Shown here: positions 17,927-26,514 of the stretch, piece by piece | How the letters are laid out: each line of letters begins with the position of its first letter | Numbering within the stretch: position 1 is the first letter of the stretch | Assembly: GCA_022781925.1 (NCBI GenBank) | Contig: JALESO010000082.1 | Span: 1-64,000, forward strand | DNA length: 64,000 nucleotides | Source: Lachnospiraceae bacterium | GTDB taxonomy: Bacteria > Bacillota > Clostridia > Lachnospirales > Lachnospiraceae | Direction of reading: 5' to 3' | The notes under the pieces: model-generated | Database searches by the model: none | What the model saw: only the letters and a program-made list of their open reading frames with translations | Told to the model about the DNA's origin: nothing | Program-made: the position numbers and the translations under genes

Positions 17927-18661
17927 TCAAGGGGCTTGAAGAATCCGCTCTGCATTTTCTACCCGTTCTTTCGTCGGCGGTTTGATGCCTTCCAGTGGAT
18001 ATGGGATTCCGAGATTTTCCCATTTGAATACACCTAACGTATGATAGGGCAGCACTTCCACCCGTTCCACATTTTTCAGTGTATGGATAAAATCTGCCAG
18101 ACGATGCAGATACTCATCTTTGTCGTTCCGCTCCGGCACAAGGACATGACGGATCCACACCGGTTTTCCCATATCGGACAGTTCCCGCGCCATGGCAAGG
18201 ATATTGTCGTTTGGCTGACCGGTCAGTTCCAGATGGCCTTCCGGATCAATATGTTTGATATCCAGCAGGATCAGATCCGTATACTGCATCAGTTCTTTCC
18301 ATTTGGAATAGAAAGGTTCTTTTGTAGTAAACGGATTCGCACTGGTATCTAATGTGGTGTGAATTCCCTTTTCCTTCGCCTTGCGGAACAGTTCTGTCAC
18401 GAAATCAATCTGAAGCAGCGGTTCTCCGCCACTTACAGTAATACCGCCCTTCTGTTTCCAGTAAGTGCGGTATCGACAGGCTTTTTCCAAAAGCTGATCT
18501 GCTGTGTACGGCTGCCCGCTCTTCCTGTCCCAGGTGTCCGGGTTATGGCAGAACTGGCAGCGCATGGCACAGCCGGAAAGGAAAATCACATAGCGTACTC
18601 CCGGTCCGTCCACGGAACCGAAACTTTCCAGGGAGTGAACGTAGCCTGTGATGTTTTCCAT
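17927..18661 (-). CDS. pflA: Pyruvate formate-lyase activating enzyme
   Basis: 244-residue radical SAM enzyme that installs the glycyl radical on PflB. The [4Fe-4S] motif is CAMRCQFC (Cys31, Cys35, Cys38) followed by HNPDTW, with the SAM-binding GGEP in TVSGGEPLLQ. Single radical SAM domain without extra ferredoxin clusters, as in true PflA. It starts 10 bp after pflB and is co-transcribed with it. Confidence 0.95.
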   Translation of the reverse strand: MENITGYVHSLESFGSVDGPGVRYVIFLSGCAMRCQFCHNPDTWDRKSGQPYTADQLLEKACRYRTYWKQKGGITVSGGEPLLQIDFVTELFRKAKEKGIHTTLDTSANPFTTKEPFYSKWKELMQYTDLILLDIKHIDPEGHLELTGQPNDNILAMARELSDMGKPVWIRHVLVPERNDKDEYLHRLADFIHTLKNVERVEVLPYHTLGVFKWENLGIPYPLEGIKPPTKERVENAERILQAP

Positions 18662-18671
18662 GTTTATCTCC

Positions 18672-20936
18672 TTACATTCTATCGTGGCAAGTACGTGAGA
18701 TTACATCCATCTGCTGCTCTCTTGTCAGATCGATGAATTTTACTGCGTATCCTGATACACGGATGGTGAAGTTTGCGTATTCTTCTTTCTCCGGATGCTC
18801 CATAGCATCGATCAGTTTCTCTACACCGAATACGTTTACGTTCAGGTGATGTGCACCCTGATCGAAGTATCCGTCCAGAACATTTACCAGATTATCTACA
18901 CGCTCAGCCTCATCATGTCCCAGTGCACCCGGGTTGATGGTCTGTGTATTGGAAATACCATCCAGTGCTTCTTCATATGGAAGTTTTGCAACAGAGTTCA
19001 GGGATGCTAATAAGCCGTTCTGCTCTGCACCGTAGGATGGATTTGCTCCAGGTGAAAGCGGAGCGCCTGCTTTTCTTCCATCCGGAAGAGAACCGGTTGC
19101 TTTACCATATACAACGTTGGATGTAATGGTCAGGATGGATGTAGTCGGCTCGGAATCACGGTAGGTATGGCAGTATTTCAGTTTGCTCATGAATGTGCGC
19201 AGTAACCATACAGCGATCTCATCTGCTCTCTCATCATCGTTTCCGTATTTCGGGAAGTCGCCGGTTGTCTCAAAGTCAACAACGATTCCGCTGTCATCAC
19301 GGATTGTTTTTACTTTTGCATATTTGATTGCACTTAAGGAATCTACAACATGTGAGAATCCTGCGATACCGGTTGCGAATGTACGACGTACATCGGTATC
19401 GATCAGCGCCATCTCAGCTGCTTCATAATAATATTTATCATGCATGTAATGGATCATGTTCAGGGTACCTACATAGAGGTGAGCCAGCCAGTCCATCATC
19501 ACATCGTATTTCTTCATTACTTCATCATAATCAAGGTACTCGGATGTGATCGGTGCATATTCCGGAGCAACCTGATCATGAGTTCTCTCATCCACACCAC
19601 CGTTGATTGCATAAAGTAAGCATTTTGCAAGGTTTGCACGGGCACCGAAGAACTGGATCTCTTTACCTGTCTCTGTTGCGGATACACAGCAGCAGATGGA
19701 GTAATCATCGCCCCATACCGGACGCATTACATCATCGTTCTCGTACTGGATAGAACTTGTCTCAACGGAAATATGAGCTGCATATTTCTTGAAGTTCTCC
19801 GGTAAATGAGAAGAATATAATACAGTAAGGTTTGGCTCCGGAGCCGGTCCCATGTTCTCAAGTGTGTGCAGGAAACGGTAGTCTGTCTTTGTAACCTGAT
19901 GACGACCGTCCATGCCGATACCTGCTACTTCCAGTGTTGCCCAAACCGGATCGCCGGAGAACAGCTGGTTATAAGACTCGATTCTTGCAAATTTTACCAT
20001 ACGGAATTTCATTGTCATATGGTCGATGAGTTCCTGTGCTTCTTCCTCTGTCAGAACGCCGTTTTTCAGATCTCTCTCAATATAGATATCAAGGAAAGTA
20101 GAAACACGTCCAACACTCATAGCTGCACCATTCTGTGTTTTAACAGCTGCAAGGTATCCGAAGTATACCCACTGAACTGCCTCTTTTGCATTTTTCGCCG
20201 GCTGGGAAATATCGTAGCCGTAGATAGCAGCCATCTCTTTCATGCCTTTTAATGCACGGATCTGATCTGCGATCTCTTCTCTCAGCTGGAAGTCACCACG
20301 ACGCATACCCTGACGGTTTGTTGCATTGAAATCTTTCTGTTTGAACTCAATCAGTTTGTCGATACCGTACAGTGCTACTCGACGATAATCACCAACGATA
20401 CGTCCACGTCCATAAGTATCCGGAAGACCTGTTAAAATCTTGTTGTGTCTTGCAACTTTCATCTCCGGTGTATAAATATCAAATACTGCCTGATTGTGAG
20501 TTTTGTGGTATTTTGTAAAAATCTCATGAATTTTTTCGCTTGGCTCATATCCGTACATTCTGCAGGATTCCTCAGCCATCTTGATTCCACCATACGGCAT
20601 AAATGCACGTTTCAGCGGTTTGTCTGTCTGGAGGCCGACAACCTGCTCCAGATCTTTTAATTCCTCATCGATATATCCAGGACCATAAGCTGTCAGGGAA
20701 GTAACAACTTCTGTCTCCATATCCAGAACGCCGTTTTTCGCACGCTCTGCTTTCTGTAACTCCTGAAGCTTGCCCCACAGACGGTTGGTTGCCTCTGTCG
20801 GTCCTGCCAGAAACTCCTCATCACCCTCATACTGAGTGTAGTTGTTCTGGATAAAATCACGGACATTTACTTCTTCTTTCCACAAACGTCCTTCAAAACC
20901 ATTCCACTGTTCAAATTCCTTCATGATCGTCCTCAC
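18672..20936 (-). CDS. pflB: Formate C-acetyltransferase (pyruvate formate-lyase)
   Basis: 754-residue glycyl radical enzyme converting pyruvate and CoA to acetyl-CoA and formate, a main anaerobic fermentation step. The catalytic cysteines lie in [10 protein letters not shown] (Cys415-417) and the radical glycine in RVSGYAVKF (Gly729). Conserved PFL blocks such as [12 protein letters not shown] and [12 protein letters not shown] are present. Full length. It heads a pflBA operon with a clear promoter. Confidence 0.97.
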   Translation of the reverse strand: MRTIMKEFEQWNGFEGRLWKEEVNVRDFIQNNYTQYEGDEEFLAGPTEATNRLWGKLQELQKAERAKNGVLDMETEVVTSLTAYGPGYIDEELKDLEQVVGLQTDKPLKRAFMPYGGIKMAEESCRMYGYEPSEKIHEIFTKYHKTHNQAVFDIYTPEMKVARHNKILTGLPDTYGRGRIVGDYRRVALYGIDKLIEFKQKDFNATNRQGMRRGDFQLREEIADQIRALKGMKEMAAIYGYDISQPAKNAKEAVQWVYFGYLAAVKTQNGAAMSVGRVSTFLDIYIERDLKNGVLTEEEAQELIDHMTMKFRMVKFARIESYNQLFSGDPVWATLEVAGIGMDGRHQVTKTDYRFLHTLENMGPAPEPNLTVLYSSHLPENFKKYAAHISVETSSIQYENDDVMRPVWGDDYSICCCVSATETGKEIQFFGARANLAKCLLYAINGGVDERTHDQVAPEYAPITSEYLDYDEVMKKYDVMMDWLAHLYVGTLNMIHYMHDKYYYEAAEMALIDTDVRRTFATGIAGFSHVVDSLSAIKYAKVKTIRDDSGIVVDFETTGDFPKYGNDDERADEIAVWLLRTFMSKLKYCHTYRDSEPTTSILTITSNVVYGKATGSLPDGRKAGAPLSPGANPSYGAEQNGLLASLNSVAKLPYEEALDGISNTQTINPGALGHDEAERVDNLVNVLDGYFDQGAHHLNVNVFGVEKLIDAMEHPEKEEYANFTIRVSGYAVKFIDLTREQQMDVISRTCHDRM

Positions 20937-20985
20937 TTTCTGGTTAGTAACTAGTAATCATTCCACGGCAGTAGAATAACAGACT

Positions 20986-21015
20986 AGTATACAGAACACA
21001 ATACCTTTTTGTTAA
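20986..21015 (-). promoter_or_regulatory. Promoter of pflBA
   Basis: Minus strand: -35 TTAACA (21010-21015), 18-bp spacer, -10 TATACT (20986-20991), 50 bp upstream of the pflB ATG. Confidence 0.6.
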
Positions 21016-21051
21016 ATTTTTATCATTTTCAGTCTTTGTTTCAAGAAAAAA

Positions 21052-21089
21052 ACAGCCCGAATCTACTTCAAAAAGTAAATTCAGGCTGT
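21052..21089 (-). terminator. Rho-independent terminator of the flavoprotein operon
   Basis: Minus strand: ACAGCCTGAATTTACTT, loop, AAGTAGATTCGGGCTGT, followed by TTTTTTC. Long stem with few mismatches, 139 bp after the flavoprotein stop. Confidence 0.85.
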
Positions 21090-21227
21090 ATTCCCTATAT
21101 TTTCCTATCCCTATGTCAAAAAGCCAAGGCTTTTATCGTTATTTTTTTATCAATAACGCAATCTTGCACATCAAATACGCTTATGCATTTTTAATAAAAA
21201 CAGTTCAAAACGTCCGTTCTTCAAAAC

Positions 21228-22685
21228 TTAAAAATTCTCGTCAATGTAATCAGCGATTGCCTCACCAGCCATACGTCCGGAGTTAATAGCAAATCCCATG
21301 GTGTTTCCGCACAGTGTAAAGTTATAACTGTCACCATAGATTGTGTTTGCATCAGATCCTGCACTGTAAAGTCCCGGGATCGGTTTCAGATTTGCATCCA
21401 TAACTTCGCCGTATTTGTTGATTCTGACACCGCCGACTGTACCATAAGCAGCGATATAGTATTTACCTACCAGGTAGCCGCCCTTACCTGTGATTGGATG
21501 CAGATACTCATGTTTTTTGTGGAACTGAGAATCATATCCCTCATCACACATATCGTTGTAGTCATCCAGAGTCTCCTCCAGTTTATCAGCATCGATACCA
21601 AGTTTCTCAGCCAGCTCTTCGATGGTATCTGCACGGAAGAATCCGTCATATCCTTCTTCCTCTGCACGCTCAAACTCAGCATCAACTGCCAGGAATGCAT
21701 CTTCCGGATGAACGATATCAAAGATATCCGGACCGTTTTTCTTGTAGTTTTTCAGGATCTTCGCATCCATGATGCAGTATCCGTAATGTCCCGGCTGAAG
21801 TGCCAGAGCGTTTCCTGTGTAAGTAGTGTTACCCATCATGCCCTCATTCATGAAACGGTCACCGTTCTGGTTGATCAGAAGGTTTGGCTGACGAAGAACT
21901 GCGTCTAACAGGAACCAGTTCATGTTATCTTTTAACTGATAGATCATCTCGATGTTTGCACCGAATTTCTGTGCGCCTGCATCCCACATCATGTTCAGAC
22001 CGTCACCGGTTGTACCCGGAACGTTGAATGGGAAGTAGTCCTCCCAGAGGTTGTAGCCAAAGTTATCTTTGATCATCTCTTTGTTTGTACCGAATCCACC
22101 GGTTGCTACAACGACTGCTTTACCGCGTGCTTCGATCTCTTCGCCGTCTTTGTCAACTGCTTTTACACCAACACATTTGCCGTCTTCCATGATCAGGCCG
22201 GTTGCCGGTGTCTCAAGGTAGATCTCTGCGCCGAGTTCTTTTGCTTTCTCTGTCATGGCACGAACCATCGGTCCTGCTGCACGAGGTCCGATCACACCGT
22301 TCTCCGGTTTTACGATATGCCAGGTTGCCTCAGACTCTCTGAAGTAACGGAATGCGCCTGCGAACTCAACACCCATGTCTTCCAGCCACTCGATGGTGTC
22401 TGCGGATTTGTTGAAGTATGTCTGAACCAGGTCGCTGTCTACACGGTAATGTGTATACTCCATATGTTTGTTCAGAGCCTCGTCTACTGTGATGTCGCAG
22501 AATGCTTTTTTCTGATATTTTGTACCGATTCCGAGCGGTCCCATACCCATGTTTGCTGCTCCACCTGTTGTGTTGGATTTCTCAAATACGATTGCTTTCA
22601 GGTCGTTCTCGCCTGCTGTGATTGCTGCTGCAAGACCTGCCGGGCCTGCTGCTACGACAATTACATCTGCTTCCATTGTTTTCAT
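21228..22685 (-). CDS. FAD-dependent oxidoreductase, fumarate reductase flavoprotein-like
   Basis: 485 residues from the ATG at 22683-22685, chosen because GGAGG sits 9 bases upstream and the product then begins MKTMEADVIVVAAGPAG; an upstream in-frame Met would add 30 unlike residues. FAD-binding Rossmann motif (VVAAGPAGLAAAI, first Gly replaced by Ala), a capping domain, and the C-terminal SAGSDANTIYGDSYNFTLCG plus NSGRMAGEAIADYI typical of fumarate reductase/3-ketosteroid dehydrogenase flavoproteins. No signal peptide or FMN-binding domain, so it is cytosolic. It lies downstream of two iron-sulfur proteins that probably feed it electrons from NAD(P)H. The substrate (an enoate or similar) is unknown. 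Confidence 0.85.
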   Translation of the reverse strand: MKTMEADVIVVAAGPAGLAAAITAGENDLKAIVFEKSNTTGGAANMGMGPLGIGTKYQKKAFCDITVDEALNKHMEYTHYRVDSDLVQTYFNKSADTIEWLEDMGVEFAGAFRYFRESEATWHIVKPENGVIGPRAAGPMVRAMTEKAKELGAEIYLETPATGLIMEDGKCVGVKAVDKDGEEIEARGKAVVVATGGFGTNKEMIKDNFGYNLWEDYFPFNVPGTTGDGLNMMWDAGAQKFGANIEMIYQLKDNMNWFLLDAVLRQPNLLINQNGDRFMNEGMMGNTTYTGNALALQPGHYGYCIMDAKILKNYKKNGPDIFDIVHPEDAFLAVDAEFERAEEEGYDGFFRADTIEELAEKLGIDADKLEETLDDYNDMCDEGYDSQFHKKHEYLHPITGKGGYLVGKYYIAAYGTVGGVRINKYGEVMDANLKPIPGLYSAGSDANTIYGDSYNFTLCGNTMGFAINSGRMAGEAIADYIDENF

Positions 22686-22746
22686 AATGAAATACCTCCA
22701 TAAAGATTTATTAATAAAAGTCCCATACTGCGGCTGTGCGGATGTG

Positions 22747-22867
22747 CAAGCTCGCTTGTACAGACGTACAGACATTGGATGGGCTAACCCATATGAACAA
22801 GTAGACCGATAGGTCGGATTGTGAATGTGGGTGAGGATTGCGAGAGTATGCTAATACGGAGCAATCC
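22747..22867 (-). other. Multi-hairpin intercistronic spacer
   Basis: The 208-bp spacer inside the redox operon holds four separate inverted repeats: CAAGC-tc-GCTTG (22747-22758), ATGGG-ctaa-CCCAT (22779-22792), GACC-gata-GGTC (22804-22815) and GGATTGC (22835-22841) with GCAATCC (22861-22867). No T tract follows, so it is not a plain terminator. It may be an RNA processing or stability element, or a regulatory RNA structure controlling the flavoprotein. Confidence 0.5.
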
Positions 22868-22893
22868 ACTTTTATAGCCCATGTTGATTAATT

Positions 22894-24111
22894 TTAGTGA
22901 CGTTTTTTGAATTTACCGCATTTTGTCAGACGGGTCGGCAGCTTCGGCAGACGGCCGTTTGTCTGGATGATCGCGTCATTCTCACATGCGGAAATACATT
23001 TTCCACACTTGGTACATTCGAATTCATCGATCATGTGAATGTATCCGCTCTTGCCCTCGATGGCGTCAGCCGGACAGACATCCGCACATTCCTCGCAGCC
23101 TTCGCAGAGATCCGGATCGATGTAAATACTCATAAATGCGGAACATACGTTGTTTGCACATTTTTTCTTCTTGATATGATCTTCATACTCATTTGCAAAA
23201 TATTTCAGGGAGCCCATCGCAAAATCAGATGCGGTCTGTCCCATGGTACACGGAGTGGAGAATGTCATGGCTTCTCCGATCTCTGTCATCATATCAGTAA
23301 ACTCTTTTTTGCCCTGTCCTTCGGTGATCTCTTTTACCATAGTGTGAAGCTGGATCAGGCCTTCACGGCAGAAAGTACATTTTCCACAGCTCTGCTTACG
23401 CTCTGCCAGCAGCACTTCTTCGGTCTCATGGATCATACAGCATTTGGAGCCGTAAACCGTGATCACACCGTTTCCGATCTGGGTATCTGCCTCGATCACC
23501 AGATCCATGGCGGATGCATCGTACAGTTTTGTACCGATGGCGATGGCTTTTACATCTGCGTCGCCCACCAGATCGGCTACTTTTGTACCAAAGGATACTT
23601 TCTGAAGTTCACCCATTTTTCCATCTTTGCAAACTGCCATGTAAGTACACGGCTCATAGCTGTCTGTAAAAATATCTGCCAGTGCAGCCATGGTTAAAAT
23701 ATGGTGGAATGCACCTCCGCGGCTTGCTCTGCGGTTGATGATGCCGGTCTGGATCTGGATGCCGTACTCCGCAGCCTGTGCTTCCAGTTCTTTCGCATAC
23801 TCAGCTTCTTTTGCCGGAATGTACAGATACATTTCCTCTGCATTGACTGCCAGCGCTGCGATGGCCATACCTTCCATTACTTTTTTCGGGTCAGATTTCA
23901 ATACTTCCAGCTGAACCCCTGCGATATCCGCATTATTTAAACCTGCAACCACGCGAATCGGATTTGTCTGAAATTCACGTTCTGCATTTACCTGATTCCA
24001 TTTTTCTGTCACTGCTCTGCGCTCTACACCGAACTCCAGTAATCCGGAAGCAGCAGTTTTTGCCAGAATATCTTCAACACTCATGTTTTTTGCATTTTCT
24101 AAAGCACTCAT
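22894..24111 (-). CDS. NuoF-like iron-sulfur protein with C-terminal 2[4Fe-4S] ferredoxin domain
   Basis: 405 residues. The middle matches the NuoF/HydB C-terminal iron-sulfur region: CGKCTFCREG (Cys242, 245, 248) and TPCTMGQTA (Cys288). Two ferredoxin clusters follow: CEGCEECADVC (336-346) and CTKCGKCISAC (366-376). The N-terminal half is NuoF/SLBB-like in placement but lacks the GRGGAGFPTG and NADEGEPG motifs that bind FMN and NADH, so this subunit probably only carries electrons. It lies 5 bp after the NuoG/GltD fusion and upstream of the flavoprotein, and should link the two in one cytosolic complex. Confidence 0.8.
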   Translation of the reverse strand: MSALENAKNMSVEDILAKTAASGLLEFGVERRAVTEKWNQVNAEREFQTNPIRVVAGLNNADIAGVQLEVLKSDPKKVMEGMAIAALAVNAEEMYLYIPAKEAEYAKELEAQAAEYGIQIQTGIINRRASRGGAFHHILTMAALADIFTDSYEPCTYMAVCKDGKMGELQKVSFGTKVADLVGDADVKAIAIGTKLYDASAMDLVIEADTQIGNGVITVYGSKCCMIHETEEVLLAERKQSCGKCTFCREGLIQLHTMVKEITEGQGKKEFTDMMTEIGEAMTFSTPCTMGQTASDFAMGSLKYFANEYEDHIKKKKCANNVCSAFMSIYIDPDLCEGCEECADVCPADAIEGKSGYIHMIDEFECTKCGKCISACENDAIIQTNGRLPKLPTRLTKCGKFKKRH

Positions 24112-24116
24112 CTGTC

Positions 24117-26231
24117 TTACGCCTCCTTCTGATTAGAATACTCGGTCCACAGTCTGGACGGATGGATCTGAAGTCTCAAGTCACACTGCAGACAGCGGCT
24201 TGCCTCGCCGCAGATATCAGCGTCGCAGATACCATGGTCTACTTCGTTGAAGTTGTCCTGTCTCTCTGCCGCCGGAGTTACCTGCGTCTTAGTACGTCCA
24301 AGGTAACCAAAGCCTTCTACTTTGCCGATCTTCGGATCTGCATGCTGCTCCGGAGCAAGTGTCTCGCTGATATCTCCGTCGCCGCCCAGATATTTATCAA
24401 TTTCAACCGCTGCATCACGGCCGGATGCAATGGCAAGGATGACAGATTTTGTTCCGTATACAACGTCACCGGCTGCGAATACGCCTTCGGTCTCGGTTGC
24501 AAGGGAATTTTCTTTTACTACAATGCTGTTTGCTCTGCCTAAAGTCAGACCTGCTTCTTCGGTCAGATCCGGGCGCTGGCCTGTTGCAAAAATAACCGTG
24601 TCTGCATTAATGTGATGCTCGCTGCCTTCCTCTTTCTCAATGATGGCTCTGCGGTTCTCATCAAAAGTAAAGGATTTTACGTTCATGAAGTCAACACCTG
24701 TAACAGCGTCAGTTCCTGTGATACGCTCAAAAGTCTGTGCCGGATGTACGAAAATGCCTTCTTCTTTTGCCTGCTCGATTTCTTCATCATCCGCAGTCAT
24801 GGCTTCTCTTGCTTCCAGACAGGCCAGATGGATTTCCTCTGCGCCCAGACGTTTTGCAGTTCTCGCACAGTCAAAAGCTACGTTTCCACCACCGAGAACG
24901 ATGATGCGTTTGCCCATTCCGGTCTCCTGACCAAGACTTGCATTACGCAGGAAATCAATATTTAACAGAACACCCGGAAGTTCGCTGCCTTCCATCGGAA
25001 GACGGACACCTTTGTGTGCACCGATGGACATTAAGACTGCATCGTACTCTTTCAGTAACTCTACCGGTTTTTCCACTTTTGTATTCGTCTCGATGACTAC
25101 GCCCTGATCCTCGATCACTTTTGCTTCCTGTGCAACGATCTCCCGGGGAAGACGGTAGGACGGGATTCCGTAGGACATCATACCGCCGACGGTCGGAAGT
25201 GCTTCTTTTACGGTAACGGCATGTCCCTGTTTTCTCAGATAATATGCTGCGGTCAGACCTGCAGGACCTCCACCTACGACACATACTTTTTTGCCGGTAT
25301 CCGGAAGCTGTTTTCCTTTGCCTTTCCAGTAACGGCCGGTATCATGCTCTGCGGCATAACGTTTGATGTCGCGGATGGACATTGCCTCGCTGACTTCTTT
25401 TCGTTTGCACTCCAGCTCACATGCATGGCTGCACACATGTCCCAGTGCGTTCGGGAACGGTACTTTCTCACGGATAACCGCTACGGCTGCATCATAATCG
25501 CCCTCTTTTACAAAACGGATGTAACGCGGGATATCAGTATGGGCCGGACAGGCGGTACGGCACGGAACCAGTGCCTCTTCTTTTTTCAGGTTCGTTGTCA
25601 GAAGCTGTAATTTATCACGGATGGAACCGGTCGGACAGACTTCTGCGCAGGCGGTACAGAAACGACAGTCTTCGTCTTTCAGTAATTTGCCATGCAAGGT
25701 TCCTACATAGGTCTCAAGATCTTTTTTATTATACTGTAATACGCCTACACCTCTCAGCTTGTTGCAGGCACGTACACAACGTCCGCACAGTACACAACGG
25801 TTCATATCGTGGATGAGCAGCGGGTTGCCCTCTTCCATCTTGATACCTTTGATACGGGTACGCATACGCGCGTTGTTTGCACCGATGTACTGAATTAATG
25901 TCTGAAGTTCGCAGTTTCCGTATTTCGGACATGTGGAACAGTCTTCCGGATGACCGGCAAGCAGCAGTTCCAGTGCCAGAGTACGGAGTTTGTTGATCCG
26001 CTCACTTGTGGTATGTACCACCATGCCATCCTGTGCACGCAGAGTACAGGATGTGGTCACACCTTCCTGACCTTCTACTTCTACAATACACATGCGGCAG
26101 GAACCATTCTCCGGCAGATCCGGATGATGGCAGAGGTGCGGAATATAGATTCCGGCTTCCAGCGCACATTCCAATACATTTTTGTTCTCCGGCACTTCCA
26201 GGCGAGTGCCGTCAATCGTAATGACTGCCAT
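24117..26231 (-). CDS. NuoG-like/GltD-like fusion: iron-sulfur NAD(P)H dehydrogenase subunit
   Basis: 704 residues. Residues 1-75 form a [2Fe-2S] ferredoxin (Cys34, 45, 48, 62); 94-107 a His-Cys3 cluster site (GHPEDCSTCPKYGNC); 146-200 two [4Fe-4S] sites (CVLCGRCVRAC, CRFCTACAEVC). From about 220 on it is a glutamate synthase small-subunit-like module: further Cys ligands, FAD motif GGGPAG (320-325), a second dinucleotide motif VLGGGNVAFDCARTAKRLGA and the C-terminal FAAGDVVYG. NAD(P)H oxidation should occur here, with electrons passed through the clusters to the NuoF-like partner. First gene of the operon, divergent from a PucR-type regulator. Confidence 0.88.
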   Translation of the reverse strand: MAVITIDGTRLEVPENKNVLECALEAGIYIPHLCHHPDLPENGSCRMCIVEVEGQEGVTTSCTLRAQDGMVVHTTSERINKLRTLALELLLAGHPEDCSTCPKYGNCELQTLIQYIGANNARMRTRIKGIKMEEGNPLLIHDMNRCVLCGRCVRACNKLRGVGVLQYNKKDLETYVGTLHGKLLKDEDCRFCTACAEVCPTGSIRDKLQLLTTNLKKEEALVPCRTACPAHTDIPRYIRFVKEGDYDAAVAVIREKVPFPNALGHVCSHACELECKRKEVSEAMSIRDIKRYAAEHDTGRYWKGKGKQLPDTGKKVCVVGGGPAGLTAAYYLRKQGHAVTVKEALPTVGGMMSYGIPSYRLPREIVAQEAKVIEDQGVVIETNTKVEKPVELLKEYDAVLMSIGAHKGVRLPMEGSELPGVLLNIDFLRNASLGQETGMGKRIIVLGGGNVAFDCARTAKRLGAEEIHLACLEAREAMTADDEEIEQAKEEGIFVHPAQTFERITGTDAVTGVDFMNVKSFTFDENRRAIIEKEEGSEHHINADTVIFATGQRPDLTEEAGLTLGRANSIVVKENSLATETEGVFAAGDVVYGTKSVILAIASGRDAAVEIDKYLGGDGDISETLAPEQHADPKIGKVEGFGYLGRTKTQVTPAAERQDNFNEVDHGICDADICGEASRCLQCDLRLQIHPSRLWTEYSNQKEA

Positions 26232-26343
26232 GTTTTTTCTCCCTTCTGTTCTTCTTCATTCAACAGTTGTCGTTCTGATTTTCATTCTGTTCTGATCTTG
26301 GTTTTCAGGAATGCTTCTGCATTCCCTCTCATTTGATATATTT

Positions 26344-26373
26344 TTGACGTGCACGGTACTATTATGGTACACT
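26344..26373 (+). promoter_or_regulatory. Promoter of the PucR-type regulator in the divergent region
   Basis: Plus strand: -35 TTGACG (26344-26349), 18-bp spacer, -10 TACACT (26368-26373). Short CACT repeats (26371 to about 26388) overlap it. A GGAATGC-ttct-GCATTCC hairpin (26308-26325) lies on the side of the redox operon. I could not place a clear minus-strand promoter for that operon. Confidence 0.5.
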
Positions 26374-26514
26374 GTCACTATAATCACTGATAAAATTATA
26401 ACATGGGGATTGCAAAAAAGCTTCAAACAGCTGTTGAAAATCCTTGCACCTTTTGGCTTTATTTTCAACAAATGTCGAATGGGCAGACTGCCCTTCACTT
26501 TCAGGGGGATTCTT

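Noticed and set aside
26311..26514. N-terminal extension of the PucR-type regulator with a hydrophobic stretch
   Set aside because: It would cover the promoter region, has no ribosome site, and the ATG at 26515 has a clear one.
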